Source: Salibacterium aidingense DSM 18341 | GTDB lineage: Bacteria > Bacillota > Bacilli > Bacillales > Marinococcaceae | NCBI RefSeq assembly: GCF_000429685.1 | Contig: NZ_AUCI01000002.1 | Coordinates: forward strand, 124,001 to 188,000 | Direction: 5' to 3' | Length of the DNA: 64,000 nt | Shown here: positions 43,064 through 51,893 of the stretch, piece by piece | Layout of the letters: each line of letters starts with the position of its first letter | How positions within the stretch are numbered: position 1 is the first letter of the stretch | The notes under the pieces: model-generated | Seen by the model: only the letters and a program-made list of their open reading frames with translations | Told to the model about the DNA's origin: nothing | Database searches by the model: none | Made by a program: the position numbers and the translations under genes

Positions 43064-44695
43064 ATGAAAGTGGCAGAGCTGCTTATTCAATGCCTTGAAA
43101 AAGAAGGCATTGAATATATGTTTGGGGTTCCCGGGGAAGAAAACCTGGATATAATGGATGCCCTTTTGGATTCACAGATTGAATTTATTGTAACAAGACA
43201 CGAAACCGGGGCTGCGTTTATGGCCGGCACTTATGGGAGACTGACCGGTAAACCGGCAGCCTGTCTCGCGACGCTGGGGCCGGGGGCAACAAATTTAATG
43301 ACCGGGGTGGCTAACGCCAATATGGACTTAAACCCACTTATAGCGATTACAGGTCAGGCTGGTTTGAACCGCCAGCATAAAATTTCTCATCAGCATTATG
43401 ATCTGATCTCCATGTATAAACCGGTTACCAAATGGAATGCCCAAATAAAATCAACCGATATTGTACCAGAAATCGTCAGGAAAGCTGTACAGGTTTCTGT
43501 TCAGGATAAACCGGGAGCTGTTCATATTGACCTGCCGGAAGATATAGCAGGAAGGGAAGCAGACGGCTCCCCGCTGGACATTAGGATCTCTCCTGAAAAA
43601 AGAGCTCCAGAAAGCACGATTCATGAGGCGGCCCGCATGATAAAGAAAGCCGATCATCCTCTCATTTTAGCGGGCAATGGCATTGCCAGGTCAAATGCTT
43701 CAAAAGCGCTGCTGACCATGGTAGAGAAACTAAAAATTCCAGTGGTTCATACCTTTATGGGGAAAGGGGCCTTATCCTGGCGGCATGAACTCAGTCTGCT
43801 GACTGCCGGGCTGAGCGGCAATGATTATATAACCTGCGGTTTTAAACAGGCGGATCTGATTCTAACGATAGGCTTTGATATGGCTGAATTTCCTCCTGAA
43901 AATTGGAATCCGGACGGCAAAACCCCGGTCCTTCACATTGATGTAAATGAAGCGGAAACGGACGCTCACTATCCTGCCGTACTACAGGTCGTTGGAGATA
44001 TAAACAACAACCTGGAAAAAATAGCCGGCTGTTTCTCATTACAAACAAGAAATAATGACTGGGTGCAAGGGGTAAGAAAACAGGCCCTGGAAGAATTAGA
44101 CTCTTTTAAAAACAGTGACCATTTTCCAGTAAAACCGCAAAAGATCATTGCTGATGTACGGGAAGTATTGAAGGACAAGGATATCGTTGTCTCTGATGTA
44201 GGGGCTCATAAGATGTGGATGGCCCGCATGTATCATACGGTTTATCCGGACACCTGCCTGATTTCAAATGGGCTGGCTTCCATGGGGATTGCTGTTCCGG
44301 GTGCTATTGCCGCAAAGATGGTATATCCTGATCGTACGGTGGTTGCCGTCTGTGGCGACGGAAGCTTCCAGATGACCGGGGCGGAACTGGAAACAGCCGG
44401 GCGGCTGAAGGTAGCCATCGTCATTTTGTTGTGGAGAGATAACGGATATGGATTAATTGAATGGCATCAGCACCGTCACTTTGGGCGTACGTCCCACATC
44501 TCATTTGGCAACCCGGATTTCATTCAATTGGCCCGCTCCTATGGGTTCGAAGCCATCGAAATTAAGCAGGCCGGAGAAGTAAAAGAAGCCCTGAAAAAAG
44601 CAGCCGCTATGGAGAAGCCGGTGCTTATAGATTGTCCGGTGGATTACAGCGAAAACATGAAACTTACTGAGAAACTAGGAGATATTCTTTGCTGA
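43064..44695 (+). CDS. ThDP-dependent enzyme annotated as acetolactate synthase (AlsS-like)
   Basis: The 543-residue protein has the three ThDP-enzyme domains: PYR domain with EYMFGVPGEENL and activating Glu47 in TRHETGAA, a central domain, and the cofactor domain with GDGSFQMTGAELETAGR (GDG at 431-433) and the Mg2+ Asn in WRDNGYG. It fits catabolic acetolactate synthase by length, but no alsD or regulatory subunit is nearby and the next gene is an aldehyde dehydrogenase, so a 2-oxo-acid decarboxylase role is possible. AAAGGGTG precedes the ATG at 43064. Confidence 0.8.
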   Translation: MKVAELLIQCLEKEGIEYMFGVPGEENLDIMDALLDSQIEFIVTRHETGAAFMAGTYGRLTGKPAACLATLGPGATNLMTGVANANMDLNPLIAITGQAGLNRQHKISHQHYDLISMYKPVTKWNAQIKSTDIVPEIVRKAVQVSVQDKPGAVHIDLPEDIAGREADGSPLDIRISPEKRAPESTIHEAARMIKKADHPLILAGNGIARSNASKALLTMVEKLKIPVVHTFMGKGALSWRHELSLLTAGLSGNDYITCGFKQADLILTIGFDMAEFPPENWNPDGKTPVLHIDVNEAETDAHYPAVLQVVGDINNNLEKIAGCFSLQTRNNDWVQGVRKQALEELDSFKNSDHFPVKPQKIIADVREVLKDKDIVVSDVGAHKMWMARMYHTVYPDTCLISNGLASMGIAVPGAIAAKMVYPDRTVVAVCGDGSFQMTGAELETAGRLKVAIVILLWRDNGYGLIEWHQHRHFGRTSHISFGNPDFIQLARSYGFEAIEIKQAGEVKEALKKAAAMEKPVLIDCPVDYSENMKLTEKLGDILC

Positions 44696-44709
44696 GGAGG
44701 CAGATATAC

Positions 44710-46146
44710 ATGCGGATCGGATCGACGATTCAAGGAATCGAGCGGGCAGAAGAGAAACGTGAAACGATGGAAGTGCAAAATCCTTACAATCAGAAGAAAA
44801 TAGCGGAATTGGCCCTGGCCGGGCCGCAGGATGTAAACGATGCGGTACAAAATAGTTATGAAATTTTTCATTCCAGGATGAAGGGAATGCCGGCGCATGA
44901 ACGGGCTGAAATTCTGCGGAGAGCAGCGGATGCATTACACCAGAAACAGGAAGAATTTGCTGCGGTGATCATGCAGGAAGCAGGAAAACCGATTCGACAC
45001 AGCCGCGAGGAAATAAAGCGTTCTATTCAAGTGCTCCGTTTTTCTTCTGAACTCTCCAAACATAGGACAGGGGAAGTACTGCCCATGGATGCTGCCATCG
45101 GAGGAGAAAACCGGGTGGGGCTTGTAAAACGGGAGCCGCTTGGAGTGGTAGGAGCTATTACTCCTTTTAATTTCCCTTTAAATTTAGCTCTTCATAAAAT
45201 AGCACCGGCTCTGGCAGCGGGGAATACGGTCGTTTTTAAACCAGCGGAAAAGACCCCGGTTTCTGCTCATAAATTGGTAACTTTATTTCAGGAAGCCGGT
45301 CTGCCGGATGGAGCGTTGAATGTAATTATTGGCACAGGAAAAGAAACCGGGGAGGCGCTTGTCGCCCACGAACTAGTCCAGAAAATCACCTTCACCGGCA
45401 GTCTGCCGGTGGGCAGGGCCATCCGGAAAGCCGCCGGATTTAAAAAGGTCACCCTGGAGCTTGGCTCCAACTCCCCCAACATTATTTTTGCAGATGCCGA
45501 ATTAGAAACGACCGTGTCGTCGCTGGTGAGAGGGGCGTTTGCTTTTTCCGGCCAGGTTTGTATTTCCGCGCAGCGTATATATGTTCAGCAGGAAATATAC
45601 GAGTCGTTTCTTGAAGCCTACGTGCAGCAGACAGAAAACTTAACCCTTGGAAACCCGGGAGAAGAGAGCACGGATATCGGCCCAATGATTAACGAGGAAG
45701 AGGCAGAACGTGCAAAACACTGGATTGATGATGCCAAAGCAAAAGGGGCTGTTATTCAGACCGGCGGGGAGCGGAATGGGACCATGCTGACACCAACGAT
45801 TATGTCAAATGTACAGTCCAATATGAAAATCATTGCAGACGAAGTATTTGCCCCGATCGTTTCTGTTATTCCATTTGAAACGGAAAAAGAAGCAGTGGAG
45901 TTTGCGAATGATTCCATCTACGGACTTCAGGCCGGTGTGTTCACAAAAGACATCGACCGTGCGATGCGTGTGGCGAATCAATTGGAAATCGGTGGTGTCT
46001 GGATTAATGAGATTTCGACCTACCGTCAGGACAACCACCCCTACGGCGGCGTGAAGCAAAGCGGAATTGGCAGAGAAGGGGTAAAATACGCCATCGAAGA
46101 TATGACAGAAATTAAATTTATCGGCATCAAGATGGAGGACAAATAA
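44710..46146 (+). CDS. NAD(P)-dependent aldehyde dehydrogenase
   Basis: The 478-residue protein has the ALDH blocks VGAITPFNFPLNLALHKIAPALAAG, general-base Glu250 in LELGSNSPN and catalytic Cys284 in GQVCISAQR, plus IADEVFAPIVSV. It oxidises an aldehyde to an acid. GAGGAGG overlaps the end of the ThDP gene, with 14 bases between stop and start, so the two form an operon. SNSPN rather than GGKSP is typical of lactaldehyde/succinate-semialdehyde-type members. Confidence 0.9.
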   Translation: MRIGSTIQGIERAEEKRETMEVQNPYNQKKIAELALAGPQDVNDAVQNSYEIFHSRMKGMPAHERAEILRRAADALHQKQEEFAAVIMQEAGKPIRHSREEIKRSIQVLRFSSELSKHRTGEVLPMDAAIGGENRVGLVKREPLGVVGAITPFNFPLNLALHKIAPALAAGNTVVFKPAEKTPVSAHKLVTLFQEAGLPDGALNVIIGTGKETGEALVAHELVQKITFTGSLPVGRAIRKAAGFKKVTLELGSNSPNIIFADAELETTVSSLVRGAFAFSGQVCISAQRIYVQQEIYESFLEAYVQQTENLTLGNPGEESTDIGPMINEEEAERAKHWIDDAKAKGAVIQTGGERNGTMLTPTIMSNVQSNMKIIADEVFAPIVSVIPFETEKEAVEFANDSIYGLQAGVFTKDIDRAMRVANQLEIGGVWINEISTYRQDNHPYGGVKQSGIGREGVKYAIEDMTEIKFIGIKMEDK

Positions 46147-46307
46147 GGAAGGGCTGTGCCCCGCCTTAGATAAAGGACAGAACGAGAATGAAAATGTTCA
46201 TGAAACGGTGTTAGGGCACATTTTATCAGCGGTCTGTAACTTTTTTGTCTGTTACCTTTCGTTTCTGGACTTTTTATCCTGTCTTTTTCTTAAATTGTCT
46301 CTAATAC

Positions 46308-46350
46308 GAAGCTAAAGGACATTCTCTTTTCCAGAATGCCCTTTAGCTTC
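46308..46350. terminator. Bidirectional terminator between aldehyde dehydrogenase and glutamate dehydrogenase
   Basis: GAAGCTAAAGG (46308-46318) and CCTTTAGCTTC (46340-46350), with an inner ACATTCT/AGAATGC stem, form a long hairpin. The flanks are moderately T-rich. Confidence 0.75.
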
Positions 46351-46388
46351 TTTATGAGCTGTTGTCCGCAGGCCGCCGTTTTTGCCTC

Positions 46389-47696
46389 TTATCCTTCCAG
46401 CATTTTTTCATTTTCAATCCAGCCCCGGGCGTGAAGGGCTTTGACGATATGCCTAATGCCGGCAGTATAGGCAGCCTGGCGCATACGCATCTGCTTTTGT
46501 TCGCGGATGGCGAGCACCTGTTGAAAGCCAGCTGTCATTTTTTCAGTTAGTTTTTGATTCACTTCTTCTTCCTTCCAATAGTAGTTCATTGCATTTTGGA
46601 CCCATTCGAAATAAGATACGGTAACTCCACCTGCATTACATAATATATCCGGGATGACAAAAATATCTTTTTGTTCCATGATTTCATCCCCCTGGGGCGT
46701 TGTGGGTCCATTAGCGGCTTCAGCGACTATTTTAGCCTGGATGGCGGGTGCGGTGTTTTTCGTAATTTGGTTCTCCACCGCTGCCGGTATTAAAATATCG
46801 ACAGGCAGGCCGAACAAATCTTCATTGGTTAAAGGAGCAGCCTTGGGATACGTATGGATTCTGTTTCCTTTCTTAACGAACTCCAGTAAGTCCGGAATAT
46901 CGAGGCCGTCTTGGTCAAAGATTCCACCGTGAGCGTTTGTTATGCCGGTAATTTTCACTCCGAGATCGTGTAAAAATTTGGCTGTCATGCTGCCGACATT
47001 ACCAAATCCCTGCAGGGCTGCTGTCGCCCCGTTCATTTCCATCCCAAGCACATTGGCTGCTTCCTGAATCGTTATAGCCACTCCTCGTCCTGTTGCGGCA
47101 AGCCTACCTTGCGAGCCCCCGATAATAACTGGTTTCCCGGTAAGCATTCCAGGGATGTTATAACCCCGCAGCTTGTCGTATTCATCAATCATCCAGCCCA
47201 TGACTTCCGGACTGGTATTCATATCTGGAGCAGGGATATCTTTTTGCGGACCGATAATAGGTGTTATCTTCTCGATATAGGCACGGCTCAATGTTTCCAG
47301 TTCACGTTTGGAGAGTGCAGACGGATCTACAATAATGCCGCCTTTCCCGCCGCCAAGGGGAAGGTCAAGGATAGCGGATTTCAAGGACATCCAAATGGAG
47401 AGGGCTTTGACCTCATCCATGTTCACGTCAGGATGAAAGCGGATACCTCCCTTGGTGGGGCCGAGAATATCGAGGTGCTGGGAGCGGTAGCCGGTGAAAT
47501 TATGAATGCGGCCGTTGTCGAGCCGGATCGGAATTGAAACTTCCAGCACTCTCATCGGTTTTTTTAAAATGTGGTAAATGTTCTCATTCAATCCTAATGT
47601 TTGGATTGATTCCTGCAGCAATTCCTGCACAATCTCATATGGATTTTTGTAATGCGTGGTAATATCAGCTTCTGCTTTATCTATATTTGATTTCAA
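46389..47696 (-). CDS. NAD-dependent glutamate dehydrogenase (RocG/GudB type)
   Basis: The 435-residue protein has TKGGIRFHPDV, catalytic Lys in PLGGGKGGIIVDP, the cofactor loop LQGFGNVG and AEAANGPTTPQGDEI. It deaminates glutamate to 2-oxoglutarate. A TTG at 47696 has AAGGAGG nine bases upstream; another TTG at 47705 abuts it. In B. subtilis the homologues RocG and GudB also control GltC. It is monocistronic. Confidence 0.93.
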   Translation of the reverse strand: MKSNIDKAEADITTHYKNPYEIVQELLQESIQTLGLNENIYHILKKPMRVLEVSIPIRLDNGRIHNFTGYRSQHLDILGPTKGGIRFHPDVNMDEVKALSIWMSLKSAILDLPLGGGKGGIIVDPSALSKRELETLSRAYIEKITPIIGPQKDIPAPDMNTSPEVMGWMIDEYDKLRGYNIPGMLTGKPVIIGGSQGRLAATGRGVAITIQEAANVLGMEMNGATAALQGFGNVGSMTAKFLHDLGVKITGITNAHGGIFDQDGLDIPDLLEFVKKGNRIHTYPKAAPLTNEDLFGLPVDILIPAAVENQITKNTAPAIQAKIVAEAANGPTTPQGDEIMEQKDIFVIPDILCNAGGVTVSYFEWVQNAMNYYWKEEEVNQKLTEKMTAGFQQVLAIREQKQMRMRQAAYTAGIRHIVKALHARGWIENEKMLEG

Positions 47697-47808
47697 TGAA
47701 AACAACCTCCTTATGCTGAAGTAACGTCTAAGCAGTCCTTCATTTTATGTAGAGGAACAGGAGGAAAGCCTGAAAAGATGGAACAAATTCCATCTTTTCA
47801 GAAAAATA

Positions 47809-48093
47809 TTATTGATTTTGCTGTGGCATATTGTTTTGTTGTAATGTCTGCTGGGCGGCCTGCTGGTCCACCTGTAATTGTTCATTTAAATTATAGGGGT
47901 GGTAATATCCTTTGTTGATCATATAATCTGCCACCTGCTCATGAAAGTTGACAGCTTGCTGAAGCTGCTGGGTCAGTGTTTGCCTGACGTTCTGCGAAGC
48001 CGATTCTGTAATCGCATACGCGCAATTTCTAACTCCGGCTTTTGCGGCGAGCAGTAAGTCGGTTGCAGCACGCTGGTCATTCACATTCTGCAT
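47809..48093 (-). CDS. Spore coat protein, CotF-like
   Basis: The 94-residue protein has the CotF-domain helix pattern: DLLLAAKAGVRNCAYAITESASQNVRQTLTQQLQQAVNFHEQVADYMINKGYYHPYN, with a Gln/Asn-rich tail. Such proteins are soluble four-helix-like coat components (YhcQ/YraG type). AGGAGGGTTATC precedes ATG. It is the last gene of the catalase-coat unit. Confidence 0.85.
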   Translation of the reverse strand: MQNVNDQRAATDLLLAAKAGVRNCAYAITESASQNVRQTLTQQLQQAVNFHEQVADYMINKGYYHPYNLNEQLQVDQQAAQQTLQQNNMPQQNQ

Positions 48094-48103
48094 GATAACC
48101 CTC

Positions 48104-48298
48104 CTATTGATTTAATAATTGCTGAAGCTGGGAGATATTTTCTGTAGATGCCTGGACATCCTGCTGAAATAATTGCTGTAATTCCGGGTCCTGAACCTGA
48201 TTCTGCATCATTTGTGATTTCGATAAGCAATTTGTTTTAAAGACAAGCATTTCATGAAGTTCTGCTTTTTCGTGTATTCCCAATCCCTGTTGATGCAT
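48104..48298 (-). CDS. Small CotF-like coat protein (YraF/YraD type)
   Basis: The 64-residue protein reads LGIHEKAELHEMLVFKTNCLSKSQMM then a Gln-rich helical tail, the short N-terminal half of a CotF-type fold. ATG at 48298 has GGAGG eight bases away; the GTG at 48307 overlaps that site. It is ten bases from the next coat gene and 32 from the catalase stop. Confidence 0.82.
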   Translation of the reverse strand: MHQQGLGIHEKAELHEMLVFKTNCLSKSQMMQNQVQDPELQQLFQQDVQASTENISQLQQLLNQ

Positions 48299-48330
48299 CT
48301 GTTTCACCTCCGCGGTTTATTTTGTCCGCT

Positions 48331-49176
48331 CTATAGCTTTTCATTCACTGGATTGTCTGCAAATAAGGGAGTGTCGTGAACATACGCGGGCGCAGGATTT
48401 AAAGAAGGAACTTGTCCCATTGGCTGCGGGTTCCCATCGTATTCAAATGTGCCTTGATTATCCATGCTTTTGCCGCTTGCCCAGCGCCCGGTTTGACTTT
48501 CGGCTCCTTCTGAAAAATTCATGAAGGAATAGGCCACTTCCTGTTTTTCCTTTTCTTTTGGAAAAGTGGAAGGAACGACAGCGGACTGCTGTTGTTCTAA
48601 CTCCTCAATAGCTGCCATCCATTGGTTTTGGTGCATGGTATCTCTGGCAATCAAAAAGGACAGCATATCTTTTACGCCGTGGTCTGTGGTGGACTCATAC
48701 AAACGAACCACCTGCAGTCTGCCCTGGGATTCGGCATTTAGATTTGCGCGGAAATCCGCCAGCAGGTTGCCGCTTGCAATGGTATATCTTGAATTCCAAG
48801 GATAACCGGCACTATCGGTCGGCTGGGCTCCTAATCCCGACACAATGATATGCTGAGGATTCATGCCGCCCATGACTGCCCCCAACACTGGATCCTCGGC
48901 TGCATTTTCCTGGGTTTCTACAGGAGCGGAATCCAGCAATTGGGCGATCATGGTTGCCAGCATCTCGACATGGGCGATTTCTTCCGTTCCTATATCAAGC
49001 AGCATATCCCGGTATTTTTCATTCCCCCGGCAGTTCCAGCCCTGGAAAAGGTACTGCATGGCTACGGTTATTTCTCCGAATTGTCCTCCCAGCACCTCCT
49101 GCAGCTTTTTTGCGTATACGGGGTCTGGTTTATCGGGTTTTGCATGATATTGAAGCTCTTTTTTATGGTGAAAAAT
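48331..49176 (-). CDS. Manganese catalase 1 (CotJC-like), apparent ATT start
   Basis: Read from an ATT at 49176, the protein has 281 residues and places the di-manganese ligands at the family positions: Glu35 (GGQFGEITV), Glu66 and His69 (GTEEIAHVEM), then ANLNAESQGR and DTMHQNQW. The paralogue at 49676 starts with ATG exactly at the aligned codon. GGGGGGAG precedes the ATT at normal spacing, and no ATG, GTG or TTG occurs in the conserved N terminus until GTG at 49095, which would remove the first 27 residues. It degrades hydrogen peroxide, probably in the coat. The C terminus is longer and Pro-rich. Confidence 0.85.
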   Translation of the reverse strand: MFHHKKELQYHAKPDKPDPVYAKKLQEVLGGQFGEITVAMQYLFQGWNCRGNEKYRDMLLDIGTEEIAHVEMLATMIAQLLDSAPVETQENAAEDPVLGAVMGGMNPQHIIVSGLGAQPTDSAGYPWNSRYTIASGNLLADFRANLNAESQGRLQVVRLYESTTDHGVKDMLSFLIARDTMHQNQWMAAIEELEQQQSAVVPSTFPKEKEKQEVAYSFMNFSEGAESQTGRWASGKSMDNQGTFEYDGNPQPMGQVPSLNPAPAYVHDTPLFADNPVNEKL

Positions 49177-49190
49177 GATAACTCCCCCCT

Positions 49191-49556
49191 TTAGGAATAT
49201 ACTTTTGGATTTTTGGAAATAACGGAATTAACGACATATTTATGAAAAAACCATTCTCCTGCTCCGATGATGATTCCGGACAGCAGTGCTAAAAAAAAGG
49301 GCACGGACTCATTCAAAATAAACGGACCGACGAGCCAAATAACCAATGTGCATAATCCGATGTCAGCTAAGGTGGAAACGGTATTATTTGTCGCTTTTAA
49401 TATTAATAAATCCCCGATGACATAAGCAGCTCCTGTTACTATCAACGTTAGTCCCACCATGTTCCAAAACGGATATCCTCCGGCCAGGGACAATATAATA
49501 AGCAGTACAACAAAGGTAAGCCCGGCTTTAATTCCTAATGCAATAAGGTGATTCAT
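49191..49556 (-). CDS. DUF2512 family membrane protein (YndM-like)
   Basis: The 121-residue protein has four hydrophobic helices: IKAGLTFVVLLIILSLAG, MVGLTLIVTGAAYVIGDL, ADIGLCTLVIWLVGPF and FFLALLSGIIIGAGEWF. This is the DUF2512 (YndM) pattern, linked to sporulation in Bacillaceae. AAAGGAGG precedes the ATG. It is 14 bases ahead of catalase 1, so the two are likely co-transcribed. Confidence 0.82.
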   Translation of the reverse strand: MNHLIALGIKAGLTFVVLLIILSLAGGYPFWNMVGLTLIVTGAAYVIGDLLILKATNNTVSTLADIGLCTLVIWLVGPFILNESVPFFLALLSGIIIGAGEWFFHKYVVNSVISKNPKVYS

Positions 49557-49594
49557 TGTTCTTTCCTCCTTTCTTCAAGGATAGGTTTTGTCAA

Positions 49595-49664
49595 CCGCCG
49601 GCGGGTTATACCATGTATAAAAATAAAAAACATGGTTTCAGCCGGCGGCGAAACCATGTTTTTT
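49595..49664 (-). terminator. Terminator with a loop complementary to downstream sequence
   Basis: On the minus strand AAAAAACATGGTTTC and GAAACCATGTTTTTT (49664-49650, 49639-49625) form the terminator after catalase 2. Its GC-rich loop (GCCGGCGG at 49641-49648 on plus) is complementary to CCGCCGGC at 49595-49602, just before the DUF2512 gene. Confidence 0.78.
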
Positions 49665-49675
49665 ATAGGTAATGT

Positions 49676-50509
49676 TTAGGCACGGAGCATGGGTGGGGTG
49701 TTATGCAGATAATAAGGAGCTGGAATTAAATAGGGACGCGGCCCGTACGGCATGGGGTGCTCTACATAGCGGAAGTAATATCTGTGATCTGGAGCGAGCC
49801 CCTGTGCCCACGGCCCCTGACTGCTTTCGTTTCCCTGGGAAGTGTTGTAAAAGTCATACGCCACTTCTTCCTTTTGAAGATTTCTCGGAAAGGTCGTTGG
49901 GACGACAATATCCCCTTCCGCTTCTTCTAGTTCTCGGATGGCAGCAATCCATTGATTTTGGTGAGCGCAATCCCGGGCGATTAAAAAAGATAATGTATCG
50001 CGTACTCCAGGGTCATCCGAGAGTTCATATAATCGGGAGACCTGCAGCCTGCCCTGGGATTCCGCATTCAAGTTGGCCCGGAAGTCTGCCAATAAATTCC
50101 CGCTTGCGATGGTATATTTTGCGTTCCAGGGATAGCCGACGCTGTCAGCAGGCAGTGCCCCCAGACCGGAAACAATAGCGTGCTGGGGGTTCATGCCGCC
50201 CATGACTGCCTCTATTGCCGGATCACTTTTCACTACCTGTTCCTGATCTTTGGCAGGGGCATTGTCCAGCAGTCTGGCTATTAACGTAGCAAGCATTTCC
50301 ACGTGTGCTATTTCTTCTGTTCCAATATCAAACAGCAGATCCCGGTATTTTGGATCGGCCCGGCAGTTGAAGCCCTGAAACAGATACTGCATCATGACGG
50401 TAATTTCCCCGTACTGACCTCCTAATACTTCCTGCAGCTTTTTCGCATAGACTGGATCTGGAGAAACAGGTTTGGCATTATACTGTAAGTCTTTTACATG
50501 GTAAAACAT
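49676..50509 (-). CDS. Manganese catalase 2 (CotJC-like)
   Basis: The 277-residue protein has Glu35 (GGQYGEITV), Glu66 and His69 (GTEEIAHVEM), ANLNAESQGR and DCAHQNQW, the full metal site of manganese catalases. It breaks down hydrogen peroxide and is of the spore-coat CotJC kind. ATG with GGAGGTG upstream. The catalase at 48331 is a clear paralogue over the whole length, indicating tandem duplication. Confidence 0.9.
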   Translation of the reverse strand: MFYHVKDLQYNAKPVSPDPVYAKKLQEVLGGQYGEITVMMQYLFQGFNCRADPKYRDLLFDIGTEEIAHVEMLATLIARLLDNAPAKDQEQVVKSDPAIEAVMGGMNPQHAIVSGLGALPADSVGYPWNAKYTIASGNLLADFRANLNAESQGRLQVSRLYELSDDPGVRDTLSFLIARDCAHQNQWIAAIRELEEAEGDIVVPTTFPRNLQKEEVAYDFYNTSQGNESSQGPWAQGLAPDHRYYFRYVEHPMPYGPRPYLIPAPYYLHNTPPMLRA

Positions 50510-50600
50510 GGTTACACCTCCAAGGTTTTTTCAGATTAGCCTATGCCTATAAAACTTGTCTCTTTCGAAGAAAGTCAGGGATTGTGTAATAAAATTCTCG

Positions 50601-51830
50601 TTATTTATAATGGCCGCCGATTTTCCGTGCCCGTAATGAGGCCTGACCGGCACTGGTAAGAGAAGAGGCCCGCAGGACGGCATCACTGCCGAAGCGGTTT
50701 TTTAAATGATCGACGGTGTGATTTAGTCTTTCTCTGTCCTGAACGGGGTGAAAGAGAGAAAGCTGGCGGAAAGCATCGGGGATAAGCTGATCCAGAGTGA
50801 TTCCGATACTGCGGAGGGGAAAACCGTCCCAGTGCCTGTTAAATAAGCGGCATACTGTCTGGTAAATTACGGTTCCGTCGTTTGTATAGTCCATCAGCTT
50901 GTGCTGACGGTGAAAGCCGGCGGGGAGATCAAAGTCATGTCCGCCTGCCCCGATCGTCACCGTGCTTCCCATATAGCCGTTGGCCCGCGCCCGGCGGGCC
51001 ACTTCTTCGCTCAGTTCGAGCAGAACAATTTTGATGTCGTTCCAGCTGTAATAATCACGCGGGAGGGTCATATGGTGGCCGATCCCTTTGCGGTGAATGT
51101 GGGTATCCACCGTGACGGGAGAGGAATCCCGGCCATAAGCCGTATGCCACAGTAGTTCCCCGTTGAGGCCCCAGCGTTTTTTCATCTGTTCCAGAGGAAA
51201 CTCTGCAAGCTGGCCGATAGTACGGATTCCTATACTGCGTAAATGGTGTTCCATCCGGCTTCCTACTCCGAATAAATCACCGATGGGGCGGGGCCATAAC
51301 TGTTTTTTCAGATTGGAAAAAGAGAGGGTGAAAATCTCTTCCGGTGTTTTTTTAGCAAAATGATCACATGCCATTTTAGCCAGCACCTTGGTCGGGCCAA
51401 TTCCGACCCGGGCGTTGACACCGAGCATTCGTTTAATCCGGCGTTTCATCAAATAGGCGGCTGTATAGGCACTGTCATAGTTTTCAAGCACATGGGTCAT
51501 TTCTACAAAAATTTCATCCACACTGTAAGGTTCCACCTGATCACTGAACGTTTCCATCACGGAGGCAATTTCGACAGAAGCGTCCAAATAGGCCTGCATC
51601 CGGGGTTTAATGACGGTGAGATGCGGACATTTGTTTTCGGCTTCCCATAAAGCTTCCGCTGTCTTTACGCCCCATTTTTTGGCGACCGGGCAGGCTGCCA
51701 GAATCACTCCGCTGCGGATCTTTGGATCCCCTGCCACGACGACCGGTTTATCTTCCAGCTCCATTTGGTATACTTTTTCAAAACTGGCGTAAAAAGACTG
51801 CATATCGATTAAAAACACGGTACGTTCCAT
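50601..51830 (-). CDS. Y-family DNA polymerase / UV-damage repair protein (UvrX/YqjW type)
   Basis: The 409-residue protein has the Y-polymerase catalytic blocks FLIDMQSFYASFEKV (Asp9) and YSVDEIFVEM (Asp-Glu), then VGIGPTKVLAKMACDHFAKK, a helix-hairpin-helix region FGVGSRMEHHLRSIGIRTIGQLA and the little-finger domain. It copies damaged DNA with low fidelity. ATG at 51830 has GGAG nine bases upstream. A LexA-type box lies in its promoter, so SOS induction is expected. Confidence 0.9.
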   Translation of the reverse strand: MERTVFLIDMQSFYASFEKVYQMELEDKPVVVAGDPKIRSGVILAACPVAKKWGVKTAEALWEAENKCPHLTVIKPRMQAYLDASVEIASVMETFSDQVEPYSVDEIFVEMTHVLENYDSAYTAAYLMKRRIKRMLGVNARVGIGPTKVLAKMACDHFAKKTPEEIFTLSFSNLKKQLWPRPIGDLFGVGSRMEHHLRSIGIRTIGQLAEFPLEQMKKRWGLNGELLWHTAYGRDSSPVTVDTHIHRKGIGHHMTLPRDYYSWNDIKIVLLELSEEVARRARANGYMGSTVTIGAGGHDFDLPAGFHRQHKLMDYTNDGTVIYQTVCRLFNRHWDGFPLRSIGITLDQLIPDAFRQLSLFHPVQDRERLNHTVDHLKNRFGSDAVLRASSLTSAGQASLRARKIGGHYK

Positions 51831-51863
51831 GGGATATCGCTCCATGATAAAAGGTATAGATTT

Positions 51864-51893
51864 AGTATATGGGAACAGGAGTTCTTTTATCAA
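51864..51893 (-). promoter_or_regulatory. SOS-controlled promoter with LexA box
   Basis: On the minus strand TTGATA (51893-51888) and TATACT (51869-51864) are 18 bases apart. Between them GAAC-N4-GTTC (51873-51884) fits the Bacillus LexA site CGAAC-N4-GTTCG apart from the outermost base on each side. Confidence 0.8.

Noticed and set aside
49095-49097. GTG as start of manganese catalase 1
   Set aside because: It would delete the first 27 residues conserved in the paralogue and shift the metal-ligand numbering, although AGGAGGTG overlaps it.
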